A stretch of DNA of 64,000 nucleotides from Arachidicoccus terrestris (GTDB lineage Bacteria; Bacteroidota; Bacteroidia; Chitinophagales; Chitinophagaceae), in the NCBI RefSeq assembly GCF_020042345.1, contig NZ_CP083387.1, forward strand, positions 620,001 through 684,000, written 5' to 3'. Below the pieces are notes generated by a model. That model saw only the letters and a list, made by a program, of their open reading frames with translations. It made no database searches and was not told the origin of the DNA. Made by a program: the position numbers and the translations under genes. Of this stretch, positions 18,983 to 28,803 are shown one piece after another (within the stretch, counting starts at the first letter, position 1; every line of letters starts with the position of its first letter).

Positions 18983-21900
18983 TTAAGACAGCATGGGAAA
19001 ATCGGGAAACATTTCCATTAAAGGCTTTTCCAGAACAGCTGCTAATTCCGAGTATTGTTCAAATGCCACGGGATTAAAAATCCCCATTTCATCAGCTTTA
19101 TCAATATAAGCATCTACAAACATACCGCCTGATGTTTTGTCACGAATTTTCAGATGCCATTTTCTATAGTCAGGCCCCTTGTTCCCCAGGTCCAGACCCA
19201 AAACAAAAGGGAGTATTTTTTGCTGCCCTTCCTTATAAACCTTTACGAGCCGGTCCAACGCGCTGGTTGCCTGATCCGCATCAAGCGGTACCCCATGAAA
19301 CACCTGGCCATTTTTAAAAGAAATGACCGCAAAATCTGTGGCTATGCCGGATGCCGCTAACATCAGGTACTCAATATAGCCTTCCAGCACGGCTTTAAAC
19401 TCATTCTTAGACCAGGAAACAGCAATAAGCTTCTTCCCATACAAGGTAACCTTACCGTTAACGGTAAGATCTTCTACCTTGTAGCAGACAGGTATATCTA
19501 CTTTCGTTAACCCTTCAATTTCTTTATCCAGCAGTTCCTTCACTGGTCCTACTTCCTCCTGCAGCTGAATCATTTCCAGGCGGGCGCTGTTTTTTAAAGG
19601 CAATAGTCCTGTTTTAACACCTTTATCCCTAAATCGCTCCCAGGCGTCCTCGCCAGTCAGTTCTATCAACGTATCCCTGTACTGATAACGCTGTAAGGCG
19701 CTCAGCTCAAAGACTTCTTCATCCTTTAAAACATCATCACTGTCTTCATAATAGATACCCGCAACCCGGTTCAGATACCCTTTAATAGGTTGCTGCAAAA
19801 AACGGATGAAATCCTTTAAAGGCAGCTCTGTCTCCCCAAGTTCTTCTTCAGCCGGCTTATCCTTTATCTCGGTGACCAAACCAGTGGAAGGTATTAAGTG
19901 CAGATACTGCGGAACTTTGCTTTCTTTTTCAGGGCTGAAATGATGTAACGCGTGTTTAATAACCATTTTCTCTCTGACACCCTCCGGATCACTGCTCTGG
20001 CCTGCTATATAATCGATTAATTCATCCACTAAACCAGAAGCCGGTATAGCACTATTGTCCTTGACACTTCGGCCGATATAGCTGATATACAAGTAATCCC
20101 TGGCAGAAAGGATCGTCTCTAAAAACAGATGTTTATCATTGGCCTTCACGTTACGGTCACCCGGCCTCTTTTGCAGTTCCATTAAATTAAAGCCCAGGGA
20201 CTGCTCTTTTCTCGGGAACTTATCATAATCCAGCCCCAATAACGCCACTACTTTAAAAGGAATACTCCGCATGGGGATCAGCGAACAAAACGTAATCCCT
20301 CCGGCAGCGAAATTTCCGTTTCTGGAAGACTGCACCAACCGTTCACCAAAACTCTCCATAAAGACGGAAAAGCTCAGTTTTTCATCCAAAAAGGCTTCTG
20401 CGCTATTATAATCAGCCAACAGCGTGGCCAGGTATTCAAACTCCTCATCTCCCTGCTGCTGCTCTGTCAGAACAAATCTTTCCAATACATCCTTAATAAA
20501 GCTTGACCAATCGGCCAGCGTCCTGGCATTTTTCCTGTCTTCCAGCATCTCAATGAGATCTTCGGCAAAAGCGACAAAACGAATGACTTCCTCGCTATCG
20601 TTTCCCTCCACCAGATCTAATGGATAAAACCCCTCCGGTCCCGTACCAACTTCGTCTTCTCCTGCCATACAAATTCCAAACATAATTCTGCGGAGCCCAT
20701 ATCGCCAGCTGACATATACAGAGTCATCCGTATAGCTGCCGTTAATACCAAACCGGATGCCGGCGCCGTCCAGCACCCGGCGAAGTAAATCTATGCGGCT
20801 TAATCGCCTGTGCGTCCGGATAAAAGAACTATCCAGCAATCTTAGAACTGTTTCCGCCGTAAAAGCAGCCGGCTCCAGCAACAGTATACTCTCAAGTGCA
20901 CTGGTAATACTATCCGCCTCCGTAAACCTTTCATCAGCGATCCTGTAAGGAAACTTATAGGGAGCATGATCAAAGATTGCCCGTATATATGCTGCATAAT
21001 AGTCAATATCGCTGATCATAACAACGATATCCCGTGGTGACAGCTGCTCTCTTTTCTGATCAATCAGATAGACCAGAAAATCATACAGACTTTCTACTTC
21101 TCTGAGCGGACTATAGCAGGAGTGGACCGTCAGAGAGCCGTCCTTTATATCCTGTTCATCAAAAACGGTTATACCATTCTCTGGCGTTCTGTTTTCGTAA
21201 ATGGACAGCTGTAATTTATGCAAGAGGCTGTCTTGCTCAGGAAAAATCTCCGGTAATGACTCATAGGCGTTCAGAATATCATCCTTTTTAAATAGCATAC
21301 TAAAAGTATCCTTAATGACTTTGCCCAGACTTTGCAGCAATGGGTGACCCTGTGGCTGCTCAGCAGGATCTACCTGACCTAGTTTGCGTAGAAAAACCAG
21401 CCTTTTTTCGCTTAGATCGTCAAACCAGTAATCAGATGGCGCTGGATTGAGCAGATAAAAATAGATTTGAATTTTATCAGATAACAGGTCAAATATATGC
21501 AGATGAAATTCAGTCAGAAGGCTAATCCCAAAGATAAACACCGCAGGCATTTTGCTTTGTAAATAACTTTCAGATACGGGGTCCCTTAAGGTATTTTCAA
21601 TATAATCCGCTATCTGATTTTTATCGACAAATGCGTTGGAACCAATCTCTCCCGCCCTTTGCCTTGCCTTTTCCCACAAATAAAACTGCCACTCTTCCAG
21701 GTCTTTGCCGTGCATACGGCCCTTATTCCACTCTTTAATCATATCAGAGCGGTATATCTGATACTGATCAAATAAATCAGCCACTTTCTTTGCCAGCCCA
21801 AGCCTTTTTACGCGGGCGATATCCAGCTCGGTCTCACTGGCCGTTTCTGGATTCTCTAACTGGTAGTACCTTGCGATAGAAGGGAACTGCTGTTCAAATT

Positions 21901-22201
21901 CAATTGCCCCCATCAGGTTAAATAACAGCCAGCAAAGGTTATCTGCACTCATCGTGGCTTCTGCTGCACCCCCTAAAAGAAAATAAATTCTAAAAATCAG
22001 GTCATTAGGTTTCAGATACTGTATACCGGCTGCGATTCCCTGCCTTTCAGCAAGCTGCAGACTCAGCCAGTTGTTCATTCCATCGGTTTGCGTGATGACA
22101 TATTGGGGCCGGAACACGTCTCCCTTATGTTCTGCCATGTCCCGGCATAACCCCCCGGATAGTTCCTCTAATGAATTGGATACTTTTAAATGAAAAGCCA
22201 T
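18983..22201 (-). CDS. recC: Exodeoxyribonuclease V gamma subunit (RecC)
   Basis: The structural, Chi-recognising subunit of RecBCD, 1072 aa. It opens MAFHLKVSNSLEELSGGLC, followed by the family's PQYVITQTDGMNNWLSLQLAE, FIFGISLLTEFHLHIF and the SCYSPLREVESLYDFL segment. The conserved TFCSLIPMRSIPFKVVALLGLDYDKFPR stretch falls mid-protein. RecC is a degenerate helicase-like protein, and no working Walker motifs are visible, as expected. It lies 30 bases downstream of recD and 41 upstream of recB, so the three genes are one operon. Confidence 0.93.
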   Translation of the reverse strand: MAFHLKVSNSLEELSGGLCRDMAEHKGDVFRPQYVITQTDGMNNWLSLQLAERQGIAAGIQYLKPNDLIFRIYFLLGGAAEATMSADNLCWLLFNLMGAIEFEQQFPSIARYYQLENPETASETELDIARVKRLGLAKKVADLFDQYQIYRSDMIKEWNKGRMHGKDLEEWQFYLWEKARQRAGEIGSNAFVDKNQIADYIENTLRDPVSESYLQSKMPAVFIFGISLLTEFHLHIFDLLSDKIQIYFYLLNPAPSDYWFDDLSEKRLVFLRKLGQVDPAEQPQGHPLLQSLGKVIKDTFSMLFKKDDILNAYESLPEIFPEQDSLLHKLQLSIYENRTPENGITVFDEQDIKDGSLTVHSCYSPLREVESLYDFLVYLIDQKREQLSPRDIVVMISDIDYYAAYIRAIFDHAPYKFPYRIADERFTEADSITSALESILLLEPAAFTAETVLRLLDSSFIRTHRRLSRIDLLRRVLDGAGIRFGINGSYTDDSVYVSWRYGLRRIMFGICMAGEDEVGTGPEGFYPLDLVEGNDSEEVIRFVAFAEDLIEMLEDRKNARTLADWSSFIKDVLERFVLTEQQQGDEEFEYLATLLADYNSAEAFLDEKLSFSVFMESFGERLVQSSRNGNFAAGGITFCSLIPMRSIPFKVVALLGLDYDKFPRKEQSLGFNLMELQKRPGDRNVKANDKHLFLETILSARDYLYISYIGRSVKDNSAIPASGLVDELIDYIAGQSSDPEGVREKMVIKHALHHFSPEKESKVPQYLHLIPSTGLVTEIKDKPAEEELGETELPLKDFIRFLQQPIKGYLNRVAGIYYEDSDDVLKDEEVFELSALQRYQYRDTLIELTGEDAWERFRDKGVKTGLLPLKNSARLEMIQLQEEVGPVKELLDKEIEGLTKVDIPVCYKVEDLTVNGKVTLYGKKLIAVSWSKNEFKAVLEGYIEYLMLAASGIATDFAVISFKNGQVFHGVPLDADQATSALDRLVKVYKEGQQKILPFVLGLDLGNKGPDYRKWHLKIRDKTSGGMFVDAYIDKADEMGIFNPVAFEQYSELAAVLEKPLMEMFPDFPMLS

Positions 22202-22231
22202 GTATATTAATTAAAATAAAATCAAATATTG

Positions 22232-24010
22232 CTAGGTGTGCTTTTGTAACCGCTGTATCACGCCAGAGCCCCTGTGGATGCCGATAGCGGCCGCTTCTAA
22301 CATAACTGAATGACTCCCTTGTATAACAACCTGTTCTCTGGCCCGGGTTACTGCGGTATAGAGTAGTTCCCGGGTGAGTATCTTTGCAGCCTGGGCTTTT
22401 TCCGGCAGCAAGACCAGCACCTTATTAAATTCCGATCCCTGGCTTTTATGAATGGTCATGGCAAAAGCCGTCTCCAGGCTCCCGATAAAGCCAGGCAAAA
22501 CAGATCTTACCGTGCCATCTGCCGCCTCAAACCAGGCCCGCATCACGCCGGCTTCATCCGCTCTGATAATACCTATATCTCCGTTAAACAGGTTTAACTG
22601 CCGGTTATTGCCCGTCACCATAACAGGCCTGTTTTGATAAAAGGCTTCATGGGGCTTTAGTCCGGCTCTTTTCTTAAGGATATTTTCAATACGCCGGTTG
22701 ACCGCCTCCACCCCTAGAGCAGTATCCCTGATCGCACAAAGAACCCGTAATCTGTTTATTTTTCTAAGCGCTATTTGTATATCCGGTTCTTCCAGAAATT
22801 CTCTATACCCCAGAACAAACTGCTCAAACACCCCACCATCATATGCCGGATCTATTATGACCTGCGGGTCATAATTGCCGAAAAACCCTTCTAGCTGTTC
22901 CGGCTGATTACGCAGTACCGCTTTGCTGAATTTACCGATTCCGTCACTATCCGAAAACCGGTGGCTGTGCTGCAACTCTACTATATGTTCAAAAAGCAAA
23001 TGTTCTTTATTGTCGCCCATATATTCGTTAGGTAAAATAGAACCAGGCGGCAAAAGCGCCTTCACCTCATCTAAGAAAGCCTCACTAAATTCATTGAGTG
23101 CCGGCAAGGCGTTACACAGATCACCAAAAAGGCTGCCCGCTTCCACGGAAGACAGCTGATCTTTATCTCCCAGTAAGATCAACTTGGTTCCCTCGCCTAT
23201 CGCATCCATGAGTTTAGCCATCAGTGCCACATCAATCATGGAAGCCTCATCGACAATAACCACATCTGCTTCCAAGGGCTGATCCCTGTTATGCTTAAAA
23301 TTCGGGCTGCCGGCCATTGTTCCTAAAAGCCGGTGTATGGTCGCCGGCGCTAATGCCTGAAAGGCCTCTTTTATAAATGGAGCGCTGTCTGTGGCCGCAC
23401 GCCTTAAGGATTCTGCCATGCGGGCTGCAGCTTTACCGGTCGGGGCACAAAGGGCAATGCGCAGATCTTTATTCATATGAAGCAATAGACGCAGTACCTT
23501 GGCCACCGTTGTGGTTTTACCGGTGCCGGGGCCTCCTGTAATAATTGAAAAATCATGTAACACAGTCGTAAGGGCCGCTAACCACTGCCAGTCTACTTTG
23601 CCCTCGATACTGGAAGAACCGGTAAATAATTGTTCGACTACATCTTTCAACCCGGCAAGCTCAGTCAGCCGTATTTTTCTTTTATCTCTTTCATAATCAG
23701 AAAACTCCTGAATTCGCTCTAAAATGCGTGTTTCGTAAAAATAATACCGTTGCATATAAAGCCGGTTATGGGCATAGACAAACGGCGTCCTTCCCTCTCC
23801 ATTTGAAATGAGCGCCGACCGGTCCATAACATCCGGTGCAGGCACCCCTTCATAACCTGCTTCTTTTAACGCTTCCTGGTCAATGGATAGAGGATCAATA
23901 CAGATATGGCCCTCCGTCAACATTCTGGAAAGTTCAAATAAATAAGGTTCCACCTTCGGATCTTTAAAAAAACGGGCGAACTGTCGATGTATGTTAATTG
24001 TTGCACTCAT
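22232..24010 (-). CDS. recD: Exodeoxyribonuclease V alpha subunit (RecD)
   Basis: The 5'-3' helicase of RecBCD, 592 aa. A short N-terminal domain is followed by a superfamily 1B helicase with Walker A GGPGTGKTTTVAKVL (about residue 160), LCAPTGKAAARMAESLRR, DVVIVDEASMIDVALMAKL (Walker B), LILLGDKDQLSSVEAG, and a C-terminal FAMTIHKSQGSEFNKVLVLLP plus TAVTRAREQV motif VI. All motifs are complete. First gene of the recDCB operon. RecBCD, rather than AddAB, is the double-strand-break machine here. Confidence 0.95.
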   Translation of the reverse strand: MSATINIHRQFARFFKDPKVEPYLFELSRMLTEGHICIDPLSIDQEALKEAGYEGVPAPDVMDRSALISNGEGRTPFVYAHNRLYMQRYYFYETRILERIQEFSDYERDKRKIRLTELAGLKDVVEQLFTGSSSIEGKVDWQWLAALTTVLHDFSIITGGPGTGKTTTVAKVLRLLLHMNKDLRIALCAPTGKAAARMAESLRRAATDSAPFIKEAFQALAPATIHRLLGTMAGSPNFKHNRDQPLEADVVIVDEASMIDVALMAKLMDAIGEGTKLILLGDKDQLSSVEAGSLFGDLCNALPALNEFSEAFLDEVKALLPPGSILPNEYMGDNKEHLLFEHIVELQHSHRFSDSDGIGKFSKAVLRNQPEQLEGFFGNYDPQVIIDPAYDGGVFEQFVLGYREFLEEPDIQIALRKINRLRVLCAIRDTALGVEAVNRRIENILKKRAGLKPHEAFYQNRPVMVTGNNRQLNLFNGDIGIIRADEAGVMRAWFEAADGTVRSVLPGFIGSLETAFAMTIHKSQGSEFNKVLVLLPEKAQAAKILTRELLYTAVTRAREQVVIQGSHSVMLEAAAIGIHRGSGVIQRLQKHT

Positions 24011-24212
24011 TAAGACGGAATCTGACGAGATGATTTTAAAGGCTAAATTTAGGCATTTGCGGGTACAATTCCGGCATATTGCGCAAGGATTTAGCCAGAA
24101 GCACCTGCCATAGTATTAATTCTATATATGTGCTTCAAAAGGAACTTATAAGTCAAGTTTTATTTTTATCTTAGCGCTCATCTCATTAAACATTCAATCA
24201 ATATTTTAAACG

Positions 24213-24536
24213 ATGGGGAAATTTGTACATGTCGTAAACTTTTGGCTAAAACAGGGAATCAATGACACAGACCGGGCAGCATTTGTAAAAGGGGTAAGCA
24301 GTTTAGGAACCATACAAGATCTGGCTACCTTTCATGTCGGCGTACCGGCACCTACGGACCGGCCGGTTATCGATAGAAGTTATGATTATTGTCTGGTTTG
24401 TACATTTGAGAATAAAGAGCAGCACGATGCTTACCAGATAGATCCTATACACGATGATTTTAGAGATCATTGCGCCAAGTACTGGGAAAAGGTTTTAATA
24501 TATGACTCAATTGAGATAACGCCACCTTTATCATAA
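24213..24536 (+). CDS. Dabb (stress-responsive alpha/beta barrel) family protein
   Basis: A 107-residue protein with the dimeric A/B-barrel pattern: an opening strand MGKFVHVVNFWLKQGIND, a helix (DRAAFVKGVSSLG), strands with LATFHVGVPAP and YDYCLVCTFENKEQHDAYQ, and a C-terminal H.DFRDHCAKYWEKVLIYD. Dabb proteins bind small hydrophobic ligands or act as stress proteins; the role here is unknown. TATCTTAG near 24168 resembles a promoter -7 element. A strong terminator follows the stop codon by 13 bases. Confidence 0.85.
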   Translation: MGKFVHVVNFWLKQGINDTDRAAFVKGVSSLGTIQDLATFHVGVPAPTDRPVIDRSYDYCLVCTFENKEQHDAYQIDPIHDDFRDHCAKYWEKVLIYDSIEITPPLS

Positions 24537-24549
24537 TTCCAAATTTAGT

Positions 24550-24583
24550 GCCTGACTGTTATCGAAAACGTCAGGCCTTTTTT
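24550..24583 (+). terminator. Intrinsic terminator after the Dabb gene
   Basis: GCCTGAC (24550-24556) pairs with GTCAGGC (24570-24576), followed by C and six Ts. It ends the Dabb-family transcript. Confidence 0.85.
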
Positions 24584-24637
24584 AATTGAGGGCTCAAATG
24601 TAACAGGTGCAGGCTGCCCTTTTACTTTTCGGCTTAA

Positions 24638-24826
24638 GCTGTCTCGTTCCCTGCCAACTCAAAAACCTTAACTTTACGGATATATACTGAAGCACCGTCT
24701 CAAGAATTGGCCCGGCAATACTGTAAAACACACGGCCTGGGTTATGTTCATGTCACTGAATATTGGCTGTGTGAAGAAGTAGAGGAAGATTCCGGCGAGA
24801 AAACCAGGTATGAATATTATAATTGA
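24638..24826 (+). pseudogene. Start-less reading frame, possible gene remnant
   Basis: An open frame of 62 codons between stops. It reads like real protein for its last 50 residues (SQELARQYCKTHGLGYVHVT, then EYWLCEEVEEDSGEKTRYEY) but contains no ATG, GTG or TTG in a plausible place. It may be the 3' end of a truncated gene at the island edge, or a gene with an unusual start. No family recognised. Confidence 0.35.
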
Positions 24827-24849
24827 CGAAAATCCAACCTATTTGTTTA

Positions 24850-25239
24850 TCAGTAATGTGGTTTAGTAAAGACCCAGGACTCTATAAGCTTACCATTCAC
24901 GTTATGCCCGATTCTTAACTCAGTTCCTTCATCTAAAAACTCTGTATTGCCAGTTATTCTCATCTCTGGATGTCTCTTTATATCAATGGTGACACTGTCT
25001 CCTGTAACATACATATTCCCTTCATATTGAGAATCATATTTTATTGCCGTCACTGAATAATGTTGAACAGATAGTTTATCAATTAGCCAGGCAGAAGAAT
25101 TAGTCGCTGCACCTGTTGAGTCATATCGAGAATACAGGCCCAGTGACCATACCCCTTGAAATGATTTAGGGATTTCAGTAGTTCTTTTGGATGATGAACA
25201 TGCGGCAAATAAAATGAGCACCGGAAGTAGTTTTTTCAT
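24850..25239 (-). CDS. Predicted lipoprotein, unknown
   Basis: A 129-residue protein with a classical lipoprotein signal: MKKLLPVLILFAACSSSKRT, Cys at position 14 as the lipidation site. The mature part is short and probably beta-rich, with a middle YEGNMYVTGDSVTIDIKRHP segment and ending GKLIESWVFTKPHY. This recalls small lipocalin-like Bacteroidota lipoproteins, but no family is certain. First gene of the AT-rich island region; no operon partner is secure. Confidence 0.7.
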   Translation of the reverse strand: MKKLLPVLILFAACSSSKRTTEIPKSFQGVWSLGLYSRYDSTGAATNSSAWLIDKLSVQHYSVTAIKYDSQYEGNMYVTGDSVTIDIKRHPEMRITGNTEFLDEGTELRIGHNVNGKLIESWVFTKPHY

Positions 25240-25600
25240 ATTTTATCAATTATTAGTTACTTTTCTAATTCAAAAAGGTTCACCCAGACAGAATTCCATG
25301 CCAGATTTTCATTCAACTCCTTCTCTCTCATCTTATCATAAAAGTACCGAAAATAATAGTAGAACAATTGTAGCAAACATGGCGCTAAAAAAAATTGCGG
25401 AACATATTGTTTGATCGAAATGATCAGAAAGGCATGCAAAATTATATTGACAACGTGCACCCGGTTAATAAAACTGGTGATATTGTCAAACTGGCCGGCA
25501 TACTACTATAGCTGCAAAAAATTGGTTGATCGCGGATTAAGAGAAACACAAACCGCATATTACAGAGAGAAATTGATAAATTTGCTGAAAACTAGCAATT
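25240..25600. other. AT-rich region, no secure gene
   Basis: Several short frames overlap on both strands here (minus 25257-25460; plus 25411-25695). None has a recognisable domain, and the plus one runs through the following gene in another frame. They may be chance frames or worn gene remnants. Confidence 0.35.
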
Positions 25601-25999
25601 ATGGACGCATTTGTATTAATATTATCATTCGGATTGGTTATTCTGTTGATTATACTTCCGCAAAAAGGAAAACAAACTCAAGAAATCGTAGATAACGGAA
25701 TAGAAATCCGGTATAAAGTTTTGATAAACCATATTGCACCTCCAGAAATATATACAAAACGAAAAAAAACGCTTGGCATCTTGACGCTATCTTTTAATAA
25801 TCTGTACATGGGTGGTGCTCATCACTTAATGGAAGTTCGTGGACAAATATGCATAGAGACTCATTTTATTATTGCGGATTCAGAAAAACATACTCTAAAA
25901 TGGAAATTTCCTAAAGAATATGATCAAATCAAAATGGGTGATAAAATCAATAATGAAATTGCAGAATATTTTGACAAAATATCCAAAAACTACTCCTGA
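25601..25999 (+). CDS. Hypothetical protein with one membrane helix
   Basis: A 132-residue protein. Residues 2-20 form a membrane helix (DAFVLILSFGLVILLIILP), followed by a basic loop and a soluble domain with EIRYKVLINHIAPPEIYTKR and repeated strand-like segments, ending EIAEYFDKISKNYS. The ATG follows an AT-rich leader. No family recognised. Base composition is as AT-rich as the rest of the island, unlike the GC-richer housekeeping genes on both sides. Confidence 0.6.
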   Translation: MDAFVLILSFGLVILLIILPQKGKQTQEIVDNGIEIRYKVLINHIAPPEIYTKRKKTLGILTLSFNNLYMGGAHHLMEVRGQICIETHFIIADSEKHTLKWKFPKEYDQIKMGDKINNEIAEYFDKISKNYS

Positions 26000-26481
26000 C
26001 CTATGGGTCACATTTCGCCTTTCACCTAAAAATCACTAATATCATTGGCCAGCGAAACAACCGCCTCTCTGATGGAGTAATCAATATGACCCTTGAACAA
26101 AGCCAAGTTCCTGAGCTCACGGCTTCGCATTATGCCGTCTGGATACTCCCAGGCTATTGGAAGGAAATAGAAATTGCAATAATGGAAAGAATATCCGAAG
26201 TCGCCATTCACGTGATAGTTTAGGTATAAGTACATGAGCTCTATCAGGCTGGCTTTACGATGTATAAAACTTCAACCCCCTGCCCTCGGTGAGGGGAATG
26301 AGAAACTGGAGGATTTTGAAAACGGATGGTTGAATACGATTTTAGAAAGCGGCAACCATTAACGAAGCAATTTGCACTGAACTCGTTACGAAATAAGTTC
26401 TTTTATAATTCGGCAGTTTTGTTTAATATTGTGTTGATAAACCGATTTGATCTTTTTCTCATACAACAAAACTAACCAAAT
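26000..26481. other. Intergenic region with possible gene remnants
   Basis: Two short frames cover part of this 480-base stretch. A 69-residue minus frame (26026-26235) ends SIREAVVSLANDISDF and looks protein-like in its second half. A 42-residue plus frame (26234-26362) contains EKLEDFENGWLNTILESGNH. Neither has a clear start signal or family. Both may be remnants of genes cut during island decay. The last 80 bases must hold the promoter of the ParB-like gene. Confidence 0.35.
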
Positions 26482-27840
26482 ATGAGTCACTCAAATAAGT
26501 CCATCGATATCAGTCAATTAAATATCAGCGTTGAGAATCCAAGATTTGAACGTGTAAGTAATCAGCGAGAAGCGATACGGATAATGATTGAAAAACAAGG
26601 GGATAAACTTCTTAAACTGGGTAACGATATACTGCAGTACGGATTAAATCCGGCGGAATCAATTCTCGTATTGAAAAACAAAAAGGTTTCAGGTTCCGGG
26701 TATGAAGTTCTGGAAGGTAACAGGAGGGTAACTGTTTTAAAACTACTAGAAAATCCCAATTTAATAACTGAAACACATAAATCTTTATTAAACGGATTTA
26801 AAAAGTTAAATACTAAATTTCAACAAAATCCAACTGAAAAAGTTAATTGCGTGGTCTTCGATAGCGAGGACGATGCAAATCATTGGATAGATTTGAAACA
26901 TACTGGACAAAATGACGGAGTAGGAATTGTTCCCTGGGACGCTCAGCAAAAAGCGAGATTTGATGCAAAAACGAAAGGCAAAACTAACTATGCGCTGCAA
27001 GTCCTAGATTATTTAGGTAAAAGCGAAAGTGTTGATTCTTCTACTAAAGCGAAGCTAAAAAAGGTTAACTCTTCTTCCTTGCAACGGTTAGTAGGTGACC
27101 CAGTTTTTAGAAAATTTTGCGGTTTAGATATTAAGGATGGTAAAGTAACCAGTATTTTACATCCAAAAGAATTCGTTAAGCCACTAACAAAAGTCGTTAA
27201 CGATTTACTGCGAGACGATTTCACGGTTAAGGATATTTATTACAAGGACGACAGGCAGAATTACATTGAGACTTTTAAAAAAGTTGACATGCCCAATTAT
27301 GATGATGAGTTGCCTGGCTCTTGGGAGCTAATTGGGACCGAGCCAGTTGGTAAAGCAGTAGGTACTCCAAAATCTACAGCAGCTAGGAGGAGTAAAGTCC
27401 TTTCTACAAAAAGAAATACCATAATTCCTAAATGGACCTCCATTCCCATAAACCAGTCTAGAGTTAATAAGATTTACAGAGAACTTAAAGACCTCGATTT
27501 AAGGGACTTTGAAAATGCTGCTGCGATTTCGTTTCGCGTTTTTATAGAATTGACATTAGATTCTTATATTGAAAAAAATCCAATAGAGAAAGTAACTTCT
27601 GATAGCAAACTTAGCAACAAGCTACAGGCGGTTGCAACAGATATTTTAAACAAAGGGCATTTAAATAAGCAAAAACTAAAAGGCGCATTTACAGCGGCAA
27701 GTACTCCAGATAGCATTTTTTCTATAAATACTTTTAATGCTTACGTTCACAATAAAGATTTTCATCCGGATCCGACAAGTTTAAAGAAAAATTGGGATAA
27801 CTTAGAGTCTTTTATAAGTAAAATATGGGAATTAATTTAA
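26482..27840 (+). CDS. ParB/sulfiredoxin-fold protein with helical C-terminal domain
   Basis: A 452-residue protein. Residues 5-95 are a ParB/Srx-like domain: SIDISQLNISVENPRFERV, then YEVLEGNRRVTVLKLL, where EGNRR (78-82) is the GxxR-type nucleotide-phosphate motif of the fold. No DNA-binding HTH of chromosomal ParB and no parA neighbour, so this is not a partition gene. The last 110 residues are helical: AAAISFRVFIELTLDSYIEK near 345, a closing FNAYVHNKDFHP, and NLESFISKIWEL. This recalls HEPN-like or DUF4145-like domains (inference). The gene overlaps the downstream methyltransferase by 16 bases in another frame, implying coupled translation. ParB/Srx-fold proteins paired with methyltransferases occur in restriction-like defence loci (family knowledge); an enzymatic role here is unproven. 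Confidence 0.75.
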   Translation: MSHSNKSIDISQLNISVENPRFERVSNQREAIRIMIEKQGDKLLKLGNDILQYGLNPAESILVLKNKKVSGSGYEVLEGNRRVTVLKLLENPNLITETHKSLLNGFKKLNTKFQQNPTEKVNCVVFDSEDDANHWIDLKHTGQNDGVGIVPWDAQQKARFDAKTKGKTNYALQVLDYLGKSESVDSSTKAKLKKVNSSSLQRLVGDPVFRKFCGLDIKDGKVTSILHPKEFVKPLTKVVNDLLRDDFTVKDIYYKDDRQNYIETFKKVDMPNYDDELPGSWELIGTEPVGKAVGTPKSTAARRSKVLSTKRNTIIPKWTSIPINQSRVNKIYRELKDLDLRDFENAAAISFRVFIELTLDSYIEKNPIEKVTSDSKLSNKLQAVATDILNKGHLNKQKLKGAFTAASTPDSIFSINTFNAYVHNKDFHPDPTSLKKNWDNLESFISKIWELI

Positions 27841-28769
27841 CTACAAGTTTTTATTCTCCGTTGAGGTATCCCGGAGGGAAAGGGAAACTGGCCTATTATG
27901 TCCAGCTATTAATAGAGCATAACCTCTTGGTAGGGGGGCATTATGTGGAGCCTTATGCGGGAGGTGCTTCTGTAGCCTTGTCCTTGCTTTTCAATGAGTT
28001 TGTTGATGAAATACACATCAATGACTATGATTTTAGAGTTTACTCTTTTTGGGATTCAATTTTAAACAGCACTGATGAGTTCTGTGAAAAATTGGTTAAC
28101 GATGAAATTACGCCAGCAAACTGGGAGCATCAGAAAGAAGTTCAACGAAACCCAAAGAAATTTTCAAAAATAGATATCGGGTATTCCACTTTTTTTCTTA
28201 ATAGAACTAATAGGTCAGGAATATTAAAAGCCGGTATGATCGGAGGTAAAGAGCAAGGAGGTGACTGGAAATTAGATGCGAGGTTTAATAAGGAAGAGCT
28301 CTTAACTAGAATAAGAAAAATTAGCAGGTACAAAGACAGAATAAACCTCTACAACGAAGATGCTGCTAAACTAACCAAAAAGTTAGGGAAAGCCCTTCCT
28401 AAAAAAACTTTTTTTTATTTTGATCCACCCTACTATAAAAAAGGGAAGGATTTATATATTAATTTTTATGAACATAATGATCACGTTTTAATTGCCAGTA
28501 TTATTCGGCAAATGACAAATAAAAATTGGATTGTCTCTTATGACAATAATCCAAATATAAAAGAAATCTATCGCGATTTTGCACAAAGGACATATGAATT
28601 GAACTATCATGCAAATGCAGCAGCGAAAGGTAGTGAAATTATAATTTATTCTAATGATTTGATAGTTCCAATATTGGACAATCCTACCGATAAAAAAGAA
28701 CTTAAAAATTTTGCAACATCTGGATTGTCAGAGAATTGGATCTTAGCCAGTCAGCTTACGTCTATATAA
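27825..28769 (+). CDS. D12-class N6-adenine DNA methyltransferase (Dam-like)
   Basis: A 314-residue enzyme that transfers methyl from S-adenosylmethionine to adenine N6. Motifs in order: SPLRYPGGKGKLA (11-23, D12 signature), VEPYAGGASVAL (SAM-binding FxGG-type motif I), FLNRTNRSG (124-132), and the catalytic FDPPYYKKG (DPPY at 200-203). The recognition sequence cannot be read; family members often modify GATC. It lacks a recognisable type II endonuclease partner. The upstream ParB-like gene overlaps it by 16 bases, and a tRNA-like RNA with strong terminator lies 35 bases downstream, so the three probably form one transcription unit. The C-terminal 50 residues after IIIYSNDLIVP have no motif. 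Confidence 0.9.
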   Translation: MGINLTTSFYSPLRYPGGKGKLAYYVQLLIEHNLLVGGHYVEPYAGGASVALSLLFNEFVDEIHINDYDFRVYSFWDSILNSTDEFCEKLVNDEITPANWEHQKEVQRNPKKFSKIDIGYSTFFLNRTNRSGILKAGMIGGKEQGGDWKLDARFNKEELLTRIRKISRYKDRINLYNEDAAKLTKKLGKALPKKTFFYFDPPYYKKGKDLYINFYEHNDHVLIASIIRQMTNKNWIVSYDNNPNIKEIYRDFAQRTYELNYHANAAAKGSEIIIYSNDLIVPILDNPTDKKELKNFATSGLSENWILASQLTSI

Positions 28770-28803
28770 TAGAAATTTTACGAAGTCAATTAGTACTTAT
28801 AAA

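Noticed and set aside
25257-25695. Overlapping short frames on both strands
   Set aside because: AT-rich, no domains, mutually overlapping and one runs into the next gene out of frame; noted as a region without a secure gene.
26482-27840. Chromosome or plasmid partition protein ParB
   Set aside because: Only the N-terminal ParB/Srx fold is present; there is no parA gene, no HTH typical of ParB and no visible parS repeats. The partner is a methyltransferase.
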